Shown here: in pieces, positions 35,140 through 44,656 of the stretch | Numbering within the stretch: the first letter of the stretch is position 1 | How the letters are laid out: each line of letters begins with the position of its first letter | DNA from: Acidiferrobacterales bacterium | GTDB lineage: Bacteria; Pseudomonadota; Gammaproteobacteria; Arenicellales; Poriferihabitantaceae | Direction: 5' to 3' | NCBI GenBank assembly: GCA_019633985.1 | Contig: JAHQWE010000056.1 | Span: 1-64,000, forward strand | DNA: 64,000 nucleotides | The notes under the pieces: generated by a model | Database searches by the model: none | What the model was told of the DNA's origin: nothing | What the model saw: only the letters and a program-made list of their open reading frames with translations | Program-made: the position numbers and the translations under genes

Positions 35140-36207
35140 TTAGGGGTTTTGGTATCTGTCGCCCAGGCTGATGGCGCGGGTCGCCTCCATCACCAATGCA
35201 TAGCTCAGCTTGTCAAAGACGCGGAATACCATCATCAGACCAGAAGATTCATCGGGCGGCGTGAAAGTCTCGCCGGTAACAGGATCTTTGCGGTTCTTGC
35301 GGTGGGCCATCGCCCGAACAACGTGACCTGGTTCTAAGCCTTCACGCGCCCCACCAGAGATAATTACGACATCGAATCTTCCGACGTCTCTCACTCCTTT
35401 GGGTGCATACAAAATCCATCCAGCGACTTCGTTTTCTGGGGCTCGAGGTTCGAAGTAGGGAAGCGGGGCGGAGTCGTCGTAAGGCATGATTCGGTTGCCA
35501 GGCCGGATGTCTTCGTTGGATTCGATCACCACCAGCTTTGAGATATCTTCCTCACCACGGAGCATACGGGCATCACCCAAATGTCGAGCCTCAATCCCTA
35601 GCACTTCGCCAGATTCAGGCTCGATCAGTGTTTCTCCAATTTGGAACACACGATAACCTTCTGCGTCCAGATCGCCGAGATTTCGCGCGTAAAACTGGTC
35701 GTATTTACCAAGCAGAATCTCATCATCAACCCCTTGCAACACATAGCCTGTTTCATCCAATTCCCCGGGCTCGATAATGAGGGGGGAGGTCAGAAATGGA
35801 CCGATGACATTGGGTGGAATGGCCGGAATGCCGCGATCCAAATCACTGCGTCTTGCCTTGGGTTTAAGGCGAACCACTTTAATATTGTTGAGCCCAGTAA
35901 CAACTAGCAAGTCGCCTGGATAGATCAAATGGGGATTGGCAATTTCCTGATTATTTTGCCAAATCAGCGGCCAACGCCACGGATCTCTTAAAAACCGGTT
36001 CGCGATTCCCCAAAGCGTATCCCCCTTTTTGACGACATATCTGTCTGGTGCGTCATCTTTCAGTGCCTGGGCATTTGCAGTAGTAATCGCTGCCAATGAG
36101 GTCAAGATGAAAACCAAACCGATTAAACGCTTTGTGAGTGACTGCGTCCCCTGGTGCACGTTCGAGCTGCGAACCTGTGGGCGTTTAAAAAAAGACAAAC
36201 GTCTCAT
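35140..36207 (-). CDS. Exported LysM-domain protein, TsaP-like
   Basis: A 355-residue protein with a hydrophobic signal sequence (residues about 27-46, ending TTANAQ). A single LysM domain follows at about residues 57-105 (RYVVKKGDTLWGIANRFL, with HLIYPGDLLVV), which binds peptidoglycan. The C-terminal 240 residues resemble the Pseudomonas PA0020/TsaP group, a pilus-secretin-associated protein. The position beside dprA, as in Pseudomonas, supports that. No pilus gene lies here, so a role in type IV pilus secretin anchoring is inferred from family only. Confidence 0.85.
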   Translation of the reverse strand: MRRLSFFKRPQVRSSNVHQGTQSLTKRLIGLVFILTSLAAITTANAQALKDDAPDRYVVKKGDTLWGIANRFLRDPWRWPLIWQNNQEIANPHLIYPGDLLVVTGLNNIKVVRLKPKARRSDLDRGIPAIPPNVIGPFLTSPLIIEPGELDETGYVLQGVDDEILLGKYDQFYARNLGDLDAEGYRVFQIGETLIEPESGEVLGIEARHLGDARMLRGEEDISKLVVIESNEDIRPGNRIMPYDDSAPLPYFEPRAPENEVAGWILYAPKGVRDVGRFDVVIISGGAREGLEPGHVVRAMAHRKNRKDPVTGETFTPPDESSGLMMVFRVFDKLSYALVMEATRAISLGDRYQNP

Positions 36208-36802
36208 GGTGACGGATCCTGATTAGTGTGTTTAGTTTATGGGCCGCATTCGCCGGTCACCAACCTGGTGATCGACGCCCCCGCCGTCCGCAAAACCGTT
36301 GTTCGTTCGCATTCGGAAACCCGGATTTTATGTTTATTAAACAATCAAAGTCCAATTTTACAATAGTTTACCGATGTTTTTTAGACGTATTTATCGATAT
36401 AGTAGCGGTTCTGGAGTACGTAAGGGGCTGGAACGCTTCCAAGGTGGTGGAGGTGAATGCCGAAAACTCAGGTTATTAGCACTGATTCCACTTACATTCC
36501 TGGTGCATTTGTTATCAAATACAGGTTGAACCTGGGCCGACTCGGTTGTTATTGACAGCTTGAACAGCATATCTGAATCTAAATACCAATTTTTGAGCAT
36601 TGGCTATCTGAAGATACCAGTTCAGCTATCCATTAGACAAAAATTAGCCATATCCGACAGTATATCAACCATCTAAACCAACGCCCGAACGCGCTTGTTG
36701 TTGGAGTCTCCTATTTTGAGATGACGAATTGACCCTAGGTCGAGCAAGACAACGCGACGGCTTCGTTCCATATAATCTGCACAGCATCTTAATTAACCAA
36801 CT
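36208..36802. other. Long intergenic region upstream of hisB
   Basis: About 595 bases between the LysM gene and hisB. A frame at 36228-36479 has no ribosome binding site or credible protein and is rejected. I see no his leader peptide with a run of histidine codons and no terminator structure, so classical attenuation is unlikely. The right end carries the hisB promoter. Confidence 0.5.
36746..36776 (+). promoter_or_regulatory. Probable promoter of the his operon
   Basis: A perfect TATAAT lies at 36771-36776. A partial -35 AAGACA (four of six) lies at 36746-36751, with a long 19-base spacer. The start would fall near 36783, 20 bases before the hisB ATG. Confidence 0.42.
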
Positions 36803-37393
36803 ATGACCGATCGAATCGCTTCCGTGACCCGTGATACTGCGGAAACGCAAATTACAGTTACGGTGAACCTTGATGGCACCGGAAAAGCCCAGTTTGATAC
36901 GGGAGTTCCCTTTCTTGAACACATGTTGGATCAAATCGCTCGTCATGGTGTGATGGATCTGGATATTGTGGCGAAGGGTGATCTGCATATTGATGATCAT
37001 CACACGGTAGAAGATATCGGGATTACCCTAGGTCAGGCAATCGCCAAGGCGGTGGGAGACAAGTCTGGTATCCGGCGATACGGACACGCCTATGTGCCGC
37101 TGGACGAAGCGTTGAGCCGGGTTGTCATTGATTTTTCTGGTCGGCCGCTTTTGACCCAGAATGCGAGCTTTCCTGATGGAACGATTGGTCGATTCGCGAC
37201 GACTCTCATCCATGAGTTTTTTCAGGGATTCTGTAATCACGCTCTGGCAACGTTACATATTGATAATCTGCGGGGCGCGAACTCTCATCATATTGCCGAA
37301 ACCATGTTCAAGGCGTTCGGCCGCGCTGTGAGAATGGCGGTAGAAGTCGACCCCCGAATGACCGGGGTACCGTCAACCAAGGGAGTGCTATAG
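36803..37393 (+). CDS. hisB: Imidazoleglycerol-phosphate dehydratase
   Basis: Sixth step of histidine synthesis. The 196 residues are the single-domain form (no phosphatase fusion as in E. coli). The two Mn-binding histidine motifs are [11 protein letters not shown] near residue 63 and [11 protein letters not shown] near residue 160, with [13 protein letters not shown] near residue 33. First gene of a compact his operon. Confidence 0.97.
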   Translation: MTDRIASVTRDTAETQITVTVNLDGTGKAQFDTGVPFLEHMLDQIARHGVMDLDIVAKGDLHIDDHHTVEDIGITLGQAIAKAVGDKSGIRRYGHAYVPLDEALSRVVIDFSGRPLLTQNASFPDGTIGRFATTLIHEFFQGFCNHALATLHIDNLRGANSHHIAETMFKAFGRAVRMAVEVDPRMTGVPSTKGVL

Positions 37394-37403
37394 GTTTCAA
37401 ATC

Positions 37404-38057
37404 ATGCACAGTGTGGTGATTGTGAACTTGGGTACGGGCAATCTTCGCTCGGTCTACCGCGCATTTGAATATGTGGGCGGAAAAGGTGATGTAGTCATCA
37501 GCGCCGACCCCGAAGTGATTCGCAACGCCAGAAAATTGGTTTTGCCGGGGCAGGGAGCGATTGGAACATGGATGCGTCAGTTGCATCAGGATACCCGGCT
37601 GCGAGCAGCGGTTTTCGAGCGTTTGCAAACCGGCCCGGTACTAGGTATTTGTCTGGGATTGCAGGCCTTATTTGATTTTAGCGAAGAAAATGGTGGGCAA
37701 GATGGTATGGGTCTGATCACCGGCCAGGTAAGACACTTTGAGCCAGCACATCGGGCTGCAGACGCTTCTAACAGCCATCTAAAAATCCCTCATATGGGGT
37801 GGAATCGGGTCAAACAACGTTTCGATCATCCACTTTGGCATGATATTGCCGACCAAGAACGTTTTTATTTCGTGCATAGTTACTATGTTGATGCGGCTGA
37901 TCCAGCTACGGTAGTTGGGGAGTCAGATTACGGAATACCATTTACCGCAGCGGCCGCTCGAGATAATCTGTTTGCAACGCAGTTTCATCCCGAAAAAAGC
38001 CAGCAGGCGGGTTTACAACTTATCAAGAATTTCATCCACTGGAACGGGGTCCAATAA
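37404..38057 (+). CDS. hisH: Imidazole glycerol phosphate synthase glutaminase subunit HisH
   Basis: Class I glutamine amidotransferase subunit that supplies ammonia to HisF. Its 217 residues have the nucleophile Cys in VLGICLGLQ near residue 80 and the His/Glu pair in TQFHPEKSQ near residue 196, with [10 protein letters not shown] forming the oxyanion region. It is separated from hisB by 10 bases and is followed by hisA after one base. Confidence 0.97.
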   Translation: MHSVVIVNLGTGNLRSVYRAFEYVGGKGDVVISADPEVIRNARKLVLPGQGAIGTWMRQLHQDTRLRAAVFERLQTGPVLGICLGLQALFDFSEENGGQDGMGLITGQVRHFEPAHRAADASNSHLKIPHMGWNRVKQRFDHPLWHDIADQERFYFVHSYYVDAADPATVVGESDYGIPFTAAAARDNLFATQFHPEKSQQAGLQLIKNFIHWNGVQ

Positions 38058-38058
38058 G

Positions 38059-38814
38059 ATGTTGTTGATACCAGCGATCGACCTGAAGGAAGGTCAATGT
38101 GTGCGTCTCAAGCAAGGCGATATGAATGAAACCACCGTGTTTTCAGATGACCCGGTTGCGGTGGCGGGTCGTTGGGTTGAGGCGGGTGCCAGAAGGTTGC
38201 ACATCGTCGACCTGGATGGGGCATTTAAAGGCGAGCCGGTGAATGCAGATGTGATTCATGAAATCGCAGAGGCCTATCCAGACCTTCCAATTCAGGTTGG
38301 AGGGGGCATTCGCAATGAATCTACCGTTGATGTCTATATTCAGGCCGGTGTTCGCTACGTGATTATCGGCACCCAGGCGGTGAAAGAACCTCACTTTATC
38401 AGCGACCTTTGTGCCGAATTCTCCACCCATATTATTGTCGGGCTGGACGCTAAAGATGGGAAAGTCGCCACAGACGGCTGGTCCAAGCTCTCAAAGCACG
38501 ATGCCATCGATATGGCGCAGCATTTTGAGGAAGATGGGGTTGAGTCCATTATCTATACCGATATTGCGCGAGATGGCATGATGCAGGGAGTGAATATCGA
38601 GGCCACCATGCAGCTCGCCGAAGCAATCAACATCCCGGTAATCGCTTCCGGGGGAATTAAAAATATCGAAAATGTGAAGAAACTCGCCAAGGTCGCAGAG
38701 TCAGGAATTGTTGGCGCAATTACCGGGCGCGCGATTTATGAGGGCACCATGGATTTTGCGGAAGCGCAACAGGCGGCTGACGAGATTGCCGGAACCAACG
38801 TGTTTGGCCTCTAA
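38059..38814 (+). CDS. hisA: ProFAR isomerase HisA
   Basis: TIM-barrel isomerase acting on phosphoribosylformimino-AICAR phosphate. [21 protein letters not shown] is the exact family N terminus; the frame extends upstream to 37915 into hisH, but this ATG is clearly the start. It has the first catalytic Asp (AID, residue 8), the phosphate motifs QVGGGIRN near residue 80, and [14 protein letters not shown] near residue 169 with the second catalytic Asp. Length 251. Confidence 0.97.
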   Translation: MLLIPAIDLKEGQCVRLKQGDMNETTVFSDDPVAVAGRWVEAGARRLHIVDLDGAFKGEPVNADVIHEIAEAYPDLPIQVGGGIRNESTVDVYIQAGVRYVIIGTQAVKEPHFISDLCAEFSTHIIVGLDAKDGKVATDGWSKLSKHDAIDMAQHFEEDGVESIIYTDIARDGMMQGVNIEATMQLAEAINIPVIASGGIKNIENVKKLAKVAESGIVGAITGRAIYEGTMDFAEAQQAADEIAGTNVFGL

Positions 38815-38827
38815 AACTAACGAGTTA

Positions 38828-39592
38828 ATGAGCCTGGCTAAACGCATTATTCCCTGCCTCGACGTGGACGATGGTCGCGTCGTCAAAGGTGTGCAGTTTG
38901 TGGATATACGCGACGCTGGCGACCCAGTTGAAGTGGCCAGACGGTATGATCGGCAGGGCGCAGATGAAATCACTTTTCTGGATATTACCGCGAGTTCCGA
39001 TCGACGGGATACCATCGCCCATGTGGTGGAGAAAGTGGCCAGTGAGGTATTTATACCGCTTACCGTGGGTGGCGGTATTCGTCAGCTGGAAGATATCTAT
39101 CGACTCCTGGATGTCGGTGCCGACAAGGTTTCCATCAACACCACAGCGGTAAATAACCCCGATTTCATTAATGAAGCGAGCGGTCATTTTGGAAACCAGT
39201 GTATTGTTGTCGCTATCGATGCGAAACGCGTCGATGATGGATCGCATTGGGAAATTTTTACCCATGGTGGTAGAAATTCGACAGGACTTGATGCCATTGA
39301 ATGGGCAACACAAATGGCCGATCGTGGTGCCGGCGAGTTGCTTGTTACCAGTATGGACCGCGATGGCACCAAAGATGGGTTTGACTTAGCGCTAATGCGC
39401 GCGATCACAGACGCAGTGAGCGTTCCGGTGATTGCCTCCGGAGGCGTGGGCGAATTGGAACATCTGGCTGAGGGGGTATTGGAGGGTGGCGCTGACGCGG
39501 TTTTGGCAGCGAGTATTTTCCACTTTGGCGAATTCACGATTCAGGAAGCCAAACAGCATATGGCCTCAAGGCAAATAGAGATGAGACTATAA
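38828..39592 (+). CDS. hisF: Imidazole glycerol phosphate synthase cyclase subunit HisF
   Basis: Cyclase partner of HisH, producing IGP and AICAR. The 254 residues start [21 protein letters not shown], with the catalytic Asp at residue 12. Further motifs are [23 protein letters not shown] and [14 protein letters not shown], with the second catalytic Asp. The reading frame is open further upstream inside hisA, but the family N terminus fixes this ATG. It overlaps hisI by one base (TAATG). Confidence 0.97.
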   Translation: MSLAKRIIPCLDVDDGRVVKGVQFVDIRDAGDPVEVARRYDRQGADEITFLDITASSDRRDTIAHVVEKVASEVFIPLTVGGGIRQLEDIYRLLDVGADKVSINTTAVNNPDFINEASGHFGNQCIVVAIDAKRVDDGSHWEIFTHGGRNSTGLDAIEWATQMADRGAGELLVTSMDRDGTKDGFDLALMRAITDAVSVPVIASGGVGELEHLAEGVLEGGADAVLAASIFHFGEFTIQEAKQHMASRQIEMRL

Positions 39593-39996
39593 TGGATATT
39601 GACCAACTCGATCTGGACGAAATCAAGTGGAATGAGGCGGGATTGGTGCCCGCTATTGCCCAAGAGCACGATAGTGGACAGGTTTTAATGGTTGCCTGGA
39701 TGAATCGTGAAGCGTTGTCTCTTACAATCCAAGAACAGCGGGCGATCTATTTTTCACGGTCACGCCAGAAACTCTGGCGAAAAGGTGAAGAATCGGGTCA
39801 CATACAAGTATTAAAAGAAATTCGTATCGATTGCGATAGCGATGTGGTTCTTATGCAAGTAGAACAGTTAGGTGGAATTGCCTGTCATACCGGCCGCCAC
39901 CATTGTTTTTACAAGCGATTTGAGGAAGGAGGTTGGCGTGATGTTGAACCAGTCATTAAAAGCGCTGACGAAATTTACAAGGGAAAATCTGGTTAG
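39592..39996 (+). CDS. hisI: Phosphoribosyl-AMP cyclohydrolase HisI
   Basis: Opens the purine ring of PR-AMP. The 134-residue single-domain enzyme has [29 protein letters not shown], the metal site DCDSD (near residue 82) and [11 protein letters not shown]. It is separate from hisE, as in Pseudomonas and unlike the fused E. coli form. Its start overlaps the hisF stop. Confidence 0.96.
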   Translation: MDIDQLDLDEIKWNEAGLVPAIAQEHDSGQVLMVAWMNREALSLTIQEQRAIYFSRSRQKLWRKGEESGHIQVLKEIRIDCDSDVVLMQVEQLGGIACHTGRHHCFYKRFEEGGWRDVEPVIKSADEIYKGKSG

Positions 39997-40065
39997 TCCG
40001 CTATTTAGTTTGAGCCTGGCTCAGTAGCTACAAGGTTTAACCAGCCGAAATCACCTGGGGGAGAA

Positions 40066-40410
40066 ATGACAATAGCCCGAGTAGAAGAAGTGCTCATCGA
40101 TTTGGAAAAAGCGATTGAGGAGCGTAAAGATGCAGATCCGGAAGAATCTTATGTGGCCAGTTTATTACAGGGTGATCCGGATCGGTTACTCAAAAAAATT
40201 GGGGAGGAAGCTACGGAAGTCATATTGGCTTCGAAATCTGGGCGACCTGGAGCGGTTTCCAGTGAGTCTGCGGATCTAGTTTTTCATTTAATGGTACTAC
40301 TGGCGCAACACGGTCTGGGATTTCGGGATGTGCTTGCTTGTATCGATAGCCGCAGCGGAGTATCTGGTTTTCAAGAAAAATCCCTTCGCAGTACTGACAA
40401 ATCCAGCTAA
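40066..40410 (+). CDS. hisE: Phosphoribosyl-ATP pyrophosphatase HisE
   Basis: Hydrolyses PR-ATP to PR-AMP, the step before HisI. The 114 residues carry the MazG-like core SYVASLLQGDPDRLLKKIGEEATEVILAS, with the metal-binding EExxE pattern and downstream ESADLVFHLMVLL. A GGGGGAG ribosome binding site lies just ahead of the ATG. The last 12 residues diverge from the family and look like a harmless extension. hisG, D and C are not in this window. Confidence 0.95.
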   Translation: MTIARVEEVLIDLEKAIEERKDADPEESYVASLLQGDPDRLLKKIGEEATEVILASKSGRPGAVSSESADLVFHLMVLLAQHGLGFRDVLACIDSRSGVSGFQEKSLRSTDKSS

Positions 40411-40597
40411 AATCAAAGACTGAGCAATCAGTCGCATAACAGCCGGCTGAACACAACGAATTGCGGTTTTGATCGAATGAATCGGGTTGTCAGTGGAGCC
40501 ATGCTTCGCTTTCCGTTCTCAGAGTGAGTAACACCTGTCCGATCAGTTTCACTCTGACTACTTCCGCAATACTTATTTATTTAGTGGAGAAAAAATC

Positions 40598-40855
40598 ATG
40601 GGTTTAGGTGGAATCAGTCCTATCCAGTTAATCATTATTCTGATCATCGTGTTGCTAATTTTTGGCACCAAAAAATTGCGCGGACTAGGCGGCGATTTGG
40701 GCGGAGCGATTAAAGGTTTTAAAAAAGCAGTAAAAGAAGACAACACGGCGGAAAAAACCGCGGAAACTTTAGAAGAAGCGAAAGAAGCTGCTACCGACCA
40801 AGCAGAGGAAGTTGTTGAGAAGGTGAAGGATTCGGTCGACAGCAATAAAAGCTGA
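40598..40855 (+). CDS. tatA: Twin-arginine translocase TatA
   Basis: Pore-forming subunit of the Tat exporter. The 85 residues give a short N-terminal membrane helix ([17 protein letters not shown]), the FG hinge followed by an amphipathic helix ([20 protein letters not shown]), and an acidic, alanine-rich tail. It starts the tatABC operon, 187 bases after hisE. Confidence 0.95.
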   Translation: MGLGGISPIQLIIILIIVLLIFGTKKLRGLGGDLGGAIKGFKKAVKEDNTAEKTAETLEEAKEAATDQAEEVVEKVKDSVDSNKS

Positions 40856-40895
40856 TTGGGAGTAAAAGACTCAGTCAGTGTGAGGATGCATTGCG

Positions 40896-41387
40896 ATGTT
40901 TGACATCGGCTTTTGGGAGCTGACCATTATTGGTATCGTGGCTTTGGTGATTGTTGGTCCGGAGCGCTTACCTGGGTTGGCGCGTACCGCCGGTTTATGG
41001 GTCGGCAAGGGCAGGCGTATGCTTGCAGATGTAAAAAGGGATATAGACCGGGAGATTAAGTCCAGCGAAATGGCGGATTTGAATTCTTTGAAAAAAGATT
41101 TTGAAGAAGCAGGCAAGGAAGTTGAAAAAGTCAGCGACGAGATCAAAACTGAATCTGGAATGGATGATCTGAAGTCCACATTCAAAGACGCCTCTCCGAT
41201 CAAGGAAGACCTAAAAGAGGAACTGGATGAGATTGATCAAGTCAGTAAAGATTTTGATTCTGAGCTATCCGGAAAAACGGAAGGCCAAACTGTGGCTAAA
41301 GAGATAGATGCAGAGGACGCAGTTGAAGCAACTTCTGAATCGCCTGGGGTAAAGAAGATTAAGCAGTCAGAGGATGATGCGGCTTAA
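40896..41387 (+). CDS. tatB: Twin-arginine translocase TatB
   Basis: Substrate-receptor subunit that pairs with TatC. MFDIGFWELTIIGIVALVIVG is followed by the PERLPG motif and a long amphipathic, charged helix. The 163-residue protein has a glutamate/lysine-rich C terminus of low complexity, typical of TatB. Confidence 0.94.
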   Translation: MFDIGFWELTIIGIVALVIVGPERLPGLARTAGLWVGKGRRMLADVKRDIDREIKSSEMADLNSLKKDFEEAGKEVEKVSDEIKTESGMDDLKSTFKDASPIKEDLKEELDEIDQVSKDFDSELSGKTEGQTVAKEIDAEDAVEATSESPGVKKIKQSEDDAA

Positions 41388-41472
41388 CCCGTTTCGGTTA
41401 GATAACTACTGATATGCATACTTCCCTTGTCCCCGTCAGCATTTCCTCTAACCATCTGCGTCGCGATCAATC

Positions 41473-42246
41473 ATGAATGATAAAACGGTTATAGGCGAAG
41501 GTACGCTGGTTTCTCATCTGCTAGAGCTGCGGGACAGATTGCTTCGGGCTATCCTTGCTGTCATTGTGATTTTTGTTTGTTTGGCGCCATTCGCCAATGA
41601 ACTCTATGTACTGTTGGCGGATCCGCTAATGTCTGCTCTGCCAGAAGGCAACAGCATGATTTCTACTGAGCCCCATGGCCCGTTTTTTGTGCCCTTTAAG
41701 TTTGCCTTTGCCTGCGCGTTCGCGATCGCGGTTCCGTATCTCTTGTATCAGATGTGGGCATTTGTGGCGCCGGGTTTATATACACATGAGAAACGGCTGG
41801 TAATGCCGATACTGGTTTCGAGCAGCATGTTGTTTTACCTCGGAATTGTGTTCGCCTATTTTGTAGTGTTTCCCATCGTGTTTAGCTTCTTTGCCAATAG
41901 CGCGCCAGATGGGGTGCAGGTGATGACCGATATCAATGCCTATTTTGGCTTTGTAGTGAAACTATTTTTTGCCTTCGGCTTAGCTTTTGAAGTACCCATT
42001 GCCACGATTATTCTGGTACGTCTTGGGGTTACCACACCGGAATCACTGGCAACTAAAAGACCCTACATTATTATCGGTGCATTCGTGGTTGGCATGTTGA
42101 TGACGCCACCGGATATCTTCTCGCAAACGCTTCTGGCGGTTCCCGTGTGGCTACTTTTTGAGGTGGGTTTGTATTTCTCCAAATACTTTGTCAAACCTGA
42201 TGAAGATGAAGAAGAGAACAAAGAGTTAGCTGCCTCCGAAGACTAA
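41473..42246 (+). CDS. tatC: Twin-arginine translocase TatC
   Basis: The polytopic core of the Tat receptor. It has 257 residues and six membrane segments. The N-terminal LVSHLLELRDRLLRA and the loop YQMWAFVAPGLYTHEKR are the signal-peptide-binding signatures. FGLAFEVPIATIILVRLGV lies near residue 167. The C terminus is strongly acidic (DEDEEENKE). It ends the tatABC unit. Confidence 0.96.
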   Translation: MNDKTVIGEGTLVSHLLELRDRLLRAILAVIVIFVCLAPFANELYVLLADPLMSALPEGNSMISTEPHGPFFVPFKFAFACAFAIAVPYLLYQMWAFVAPGLYTHEKRLVMPILVSSSMLFYLGIVFAYFVVFPIVFSFFANSAPDGVQVMTDINAYFGFVVKLFFAFGLAFEVPIATIILVRLGVTTPESLATKRPYIIIGAFVVGMLMTPPDIFSQTLLAVPVWLLFEVGLYFSKYFVKPDEDEEENKELAASED

Positions 42247-42414
42247 CTCGAATCTTCAGCTTGACTACCATCCGCGAACCAAAATTCTAATGTATTTCCC
42301 TGGGTGAACATTCAAACCGTTTAACTGCGCAGGGTCTTAAATTCGAACGTATGCAGATCCGGAGCAACCACATTTTCCTCCGCCAGCGGTCAATCTCTGC
42401 GGTATGATTTGAAG

Positions 42415-43089
42415 ATGACTACCCATATCTTGATCGTTGAAGACGAGAGCGAAATTGCAGATACCCTGCAATATGCGCTTGAATCTGAAGGGATGACCGC
42501 GCACTGGGCATCTCAAGGAGAGCGGGCGCTACAGTTGCTCGCATCCAACCATATAAGCCTGATCATTCTTGACGTCGGATTACCCGACTGCAATGGTTTT
42601 GAACTACTTAAAACAATTCGTCAAAGTAGTGAGCTACCGGTACTCATGTTGACCGCGAGAAGCGACGAAGTGGATCGAATCGTCGGTCTGGAAATTGGCG
42701 CAGATGACTACGTAACCAAGCCCTTCAGTCCGAGAGAGGTGGTTGCACGGGTGAAGGCTATCTTAAAACGCACTGCAAATGTGGCGCAAAAGAGTGGTTC
42801 ACGTTTTAAGCATTTAGTGGCGGAAATGCGTATCCGCTTTGATGATCAACCACTGGAGCTCACGCGCTCGGAATACCGGTTACTTCAAACCCTGTTAAAT
42901 CGCCCTGGTCAGATTTTTAGCCGTCGTCAGTTGATTGAAGCGGTTTGGTCTAGCCACCATCCATCTGACGATCGAGTGATCGATACTCACGTTAAATCTC
43001 TCAGGGCCAAGTTGAAAAAGGTTGACCCTGATTCCAGTCCCTTGGTTACCCATCGGGGGTTCGGGTATTCCCTGGAGAGGGAGGAATGA
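42415..43089 (+). CDS. creB: Response regulator CreB
   Basis: An OmpR/PhoB-type regulator of 224 residues. The receiver domain has the phospho-acceptor Asp53 in LIILDVGLPD and the switch Lys in DDYVTKPFSPREV. The C-terminal winged helix starts near residue 135 (LELTRSEYRLLQTLL and VDTHVKSLRAKL-like segment). It is paired with a clear CreC, so I call it CreB. The frame opens at a TTG two codons earlier. In E. coli CreBC responds to carbon state and controls creD; here the next genes are a sortase substrate and sortase instead. Confidence 0.87.
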   Translation: MTTHILIVEDESEIADTLQYALESEGMTAHWASQGERALQLLASNHISLIILDVGLPDCNGFELLKTIRQSSELPVLMLTARSDEVDRIVGLEIGADDYVTKPFSPREVVARVKAILKRTANVAQKSGSRFKHLVAEMRIRFDDQPLELTRSEYRLLQTLLNRPGQIFSRRQLIEAVWSSHHPSDDRVIDTHVKSLRAKLKKVDPDSSPLVTHRGFGYSLEREE

Positions 43090-44546
43090 CGCCCCCGATC
43101 AAAATCAGTTTCAGCTTACGCGCGTTCGTTTTTTACTTTGCTATTCTGGCAACCCTGTCTTGGTTTATTTTGGATGAGGCTATTGAACGATTAAACGTTG
43201 CATTAAGAAAATCTGCGGAAAGCGTTCTCGTCGATACTGCCAACCTGCTGGCCACTTCCCTTGAACAACAGTTGAGTGATGGGTCGTTGGACACCTGGGA
43301 AATCGAGCGGCTGTTTGATGCGGTCTATCAACGAAAGTTGCAGGCACAAATCTATCAGGTGCTCAAAGAAAAAGTAGATACAGAAGTGTACGTCACCGAT
43401 GGCCAGGGTAAAGTAGTTTACGATTCGACCGGTTTGAACACGGGTGAAGATTTTTCGGAATGGCGCGACGTCAGATTAACGTTGGATGGTGAGTATGGTG
43501 CGCGAACCAGCTTTCGATATGCTGATCAAACCGAAGAGGATGACGAGAAGATCATGGTGATTTCTGCGCCTATTCATCTCGATTCGGAAATTGTGGGAGT
43601 AGTGGGGGTGGTCAAACCGATCGAAATTCTGGAAATGTTTTTGCTGGCAGATAGTAATCAGCTTAAGCGCTATGCCATCGGGTTGTTGGCACTGGCGATG
43701 ATTCTGGGCTATCTGGTCAGTCATAGCTTTACCGCTTCTACGAACCGGCTAGCGAACTTTGCCAATGACATCGCTGCGGGCAAAAAGGTAAGGCGGCCGG
43801 AGTTTATGGACAAACGATTTTCTAATCTATCCAAAGCGATTGCACACCTAAGGCAACAATTGGATGGCAAGGAATATGTAGAGCAATACGTGCACAGCCT
43901 AACCCATGAACTAAAAACCCCAGTTACCGCTATTCAGGGTTCCACCGAACTGCTTCGAGAAGATCTGCCTGAGGAAGAGCGCAATCGTTTCTTACAGAAT
44001 ATCGAAACTTCGAATTCGAGAATGGCGCGTTTGGTTGATCGTATGTTGTCGCTGGCTAAGATCGAAGGACTGCCAGAGGTGACAGAATCAAAAGTGCTCA
44101 ATCTTTCTGAAATTGTGGATCAATTAGTTTCGGAAAGACAAACACAATTGCAGGAGCGGAATCTAGCTGTGCGGCAAAAGCAGACCGGTGAGGGCGAAGT
44201 GATGGGAGACCCTTTACTCATTTCCCAGGCAATAGCCAATTTGTTGGATAACGCAATGGATTTCAGCTCTCCCGATAGTCAAATTGAAATTATGTTAGAA
44301 ACAACTAATCGGGACTGCCAGGTTTCTGTTTGTAACAAGGGGCCGAGGTTGGACGAGTTCGCACTGAACAAGGCGTTCGAAAGATTCTTTTCGCTACCCG
44401 GTCCGTTTCGGGCGACCAAGAGCACCGGTTTAGGCTTGAGTTTTGTCCACGAGATTATGTCACTGCATCAAGGCAATGCGTCCATTCAGAATACGCAAGA
44501 GGGAGTGATGGCGAAAATATGGTGGCCAAATGGAACCACCGCGTAA
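43086..44546 (+). CDS. creC: Sensor histidine kinase CreC
   Basis: An inner-membrane kinase of 486 residues. Membrane helices at about 13-29 and 194-212 flank a periplasmic sensor domain whose segments VYVTDGQGKVVYDSTG and WRDVRLTLDGEYGARTS are close to CreC of E. coli. A HAMP-like linker is followed by the phospho-acceptor His274 in SLTHELKTPVTAI and by ATPase boxes ANLLDNAMDFS and STGLGLSFVHEI. It overlaps creB by four bases (ATGA). Confidence 0.9.
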   Translation: MTPPIKISFSLRAFVFYFAILATLSWFILDEAIERLNVALRKSAESVLVDTANLLATSLEQQLSDGSLDTWEIERLFDAVYQRKLQAQIYQVLKEKVDTEVYVTDGQGKVVYDSTGLNTGEDFSEWRDVRLTLDGEYGARTSFRYADQTEEDDEKIMVISAPIHLDSEIVGVVGVVKPIEILEMFLLADSNQLKRYAIGLLALAMILGYLVSHSFTASTNRLANFANDIAAGKKVRRPEFMDKRFSNLSKAIAHLRQQLDGKEYVEQYVHSLTHELKTPVTAIQGSTELLREDLPEEERNRFLQNIETSNSRMARLVDRMLSLAKIEGLPEVTESKVLNLSEIVDQLVSERQTQLQERNLAVRQKQTGEGEVMGDPLLISQAIANLLDNAMDFSSPDSQIEIMLETTNRDCQVSVCNKGPRLDEFALNKAFERFFSLPGPFRATKSTGLGLSFVHEIMSLHQGNASIQNTQEGVMAKIWWPNGTTA

Positions 44547-44555
44547 TCAAGTGCT

Positions 44556-44594
44556 CATTCTGTGGTGACATCTCCATACCTTCCACACAGAATG
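44556..44594. repeat. 9-bp inverted repeat between creC and the sortase target
   Basis: CATTCTGTG (44556-44564) and CACAGAATG (44586-44594) form a perfect inverted repeat with a 21-base spacer. A separate perfect palindrome GGAAAGATCTTTCC lies at 44619-44632, 24 bases before the next ATG. They may be regulator sites. The direct-repeat CreB box (TTCAC-N6-TTCAC) is not seen. Confidence 0.4.
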
Positions 44595-44656
44595 CTCACA
44601 TAAAACCCATCTGACATTGGAAAGATCTTTCCGGAACAAAACACCGGAGGATTTCC

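Noticed and set aside
36228-36479. 83-codon ORF upstream of hisB
   Set aside because: No ribosome binding site, unnatural composition, and no recognisable family.
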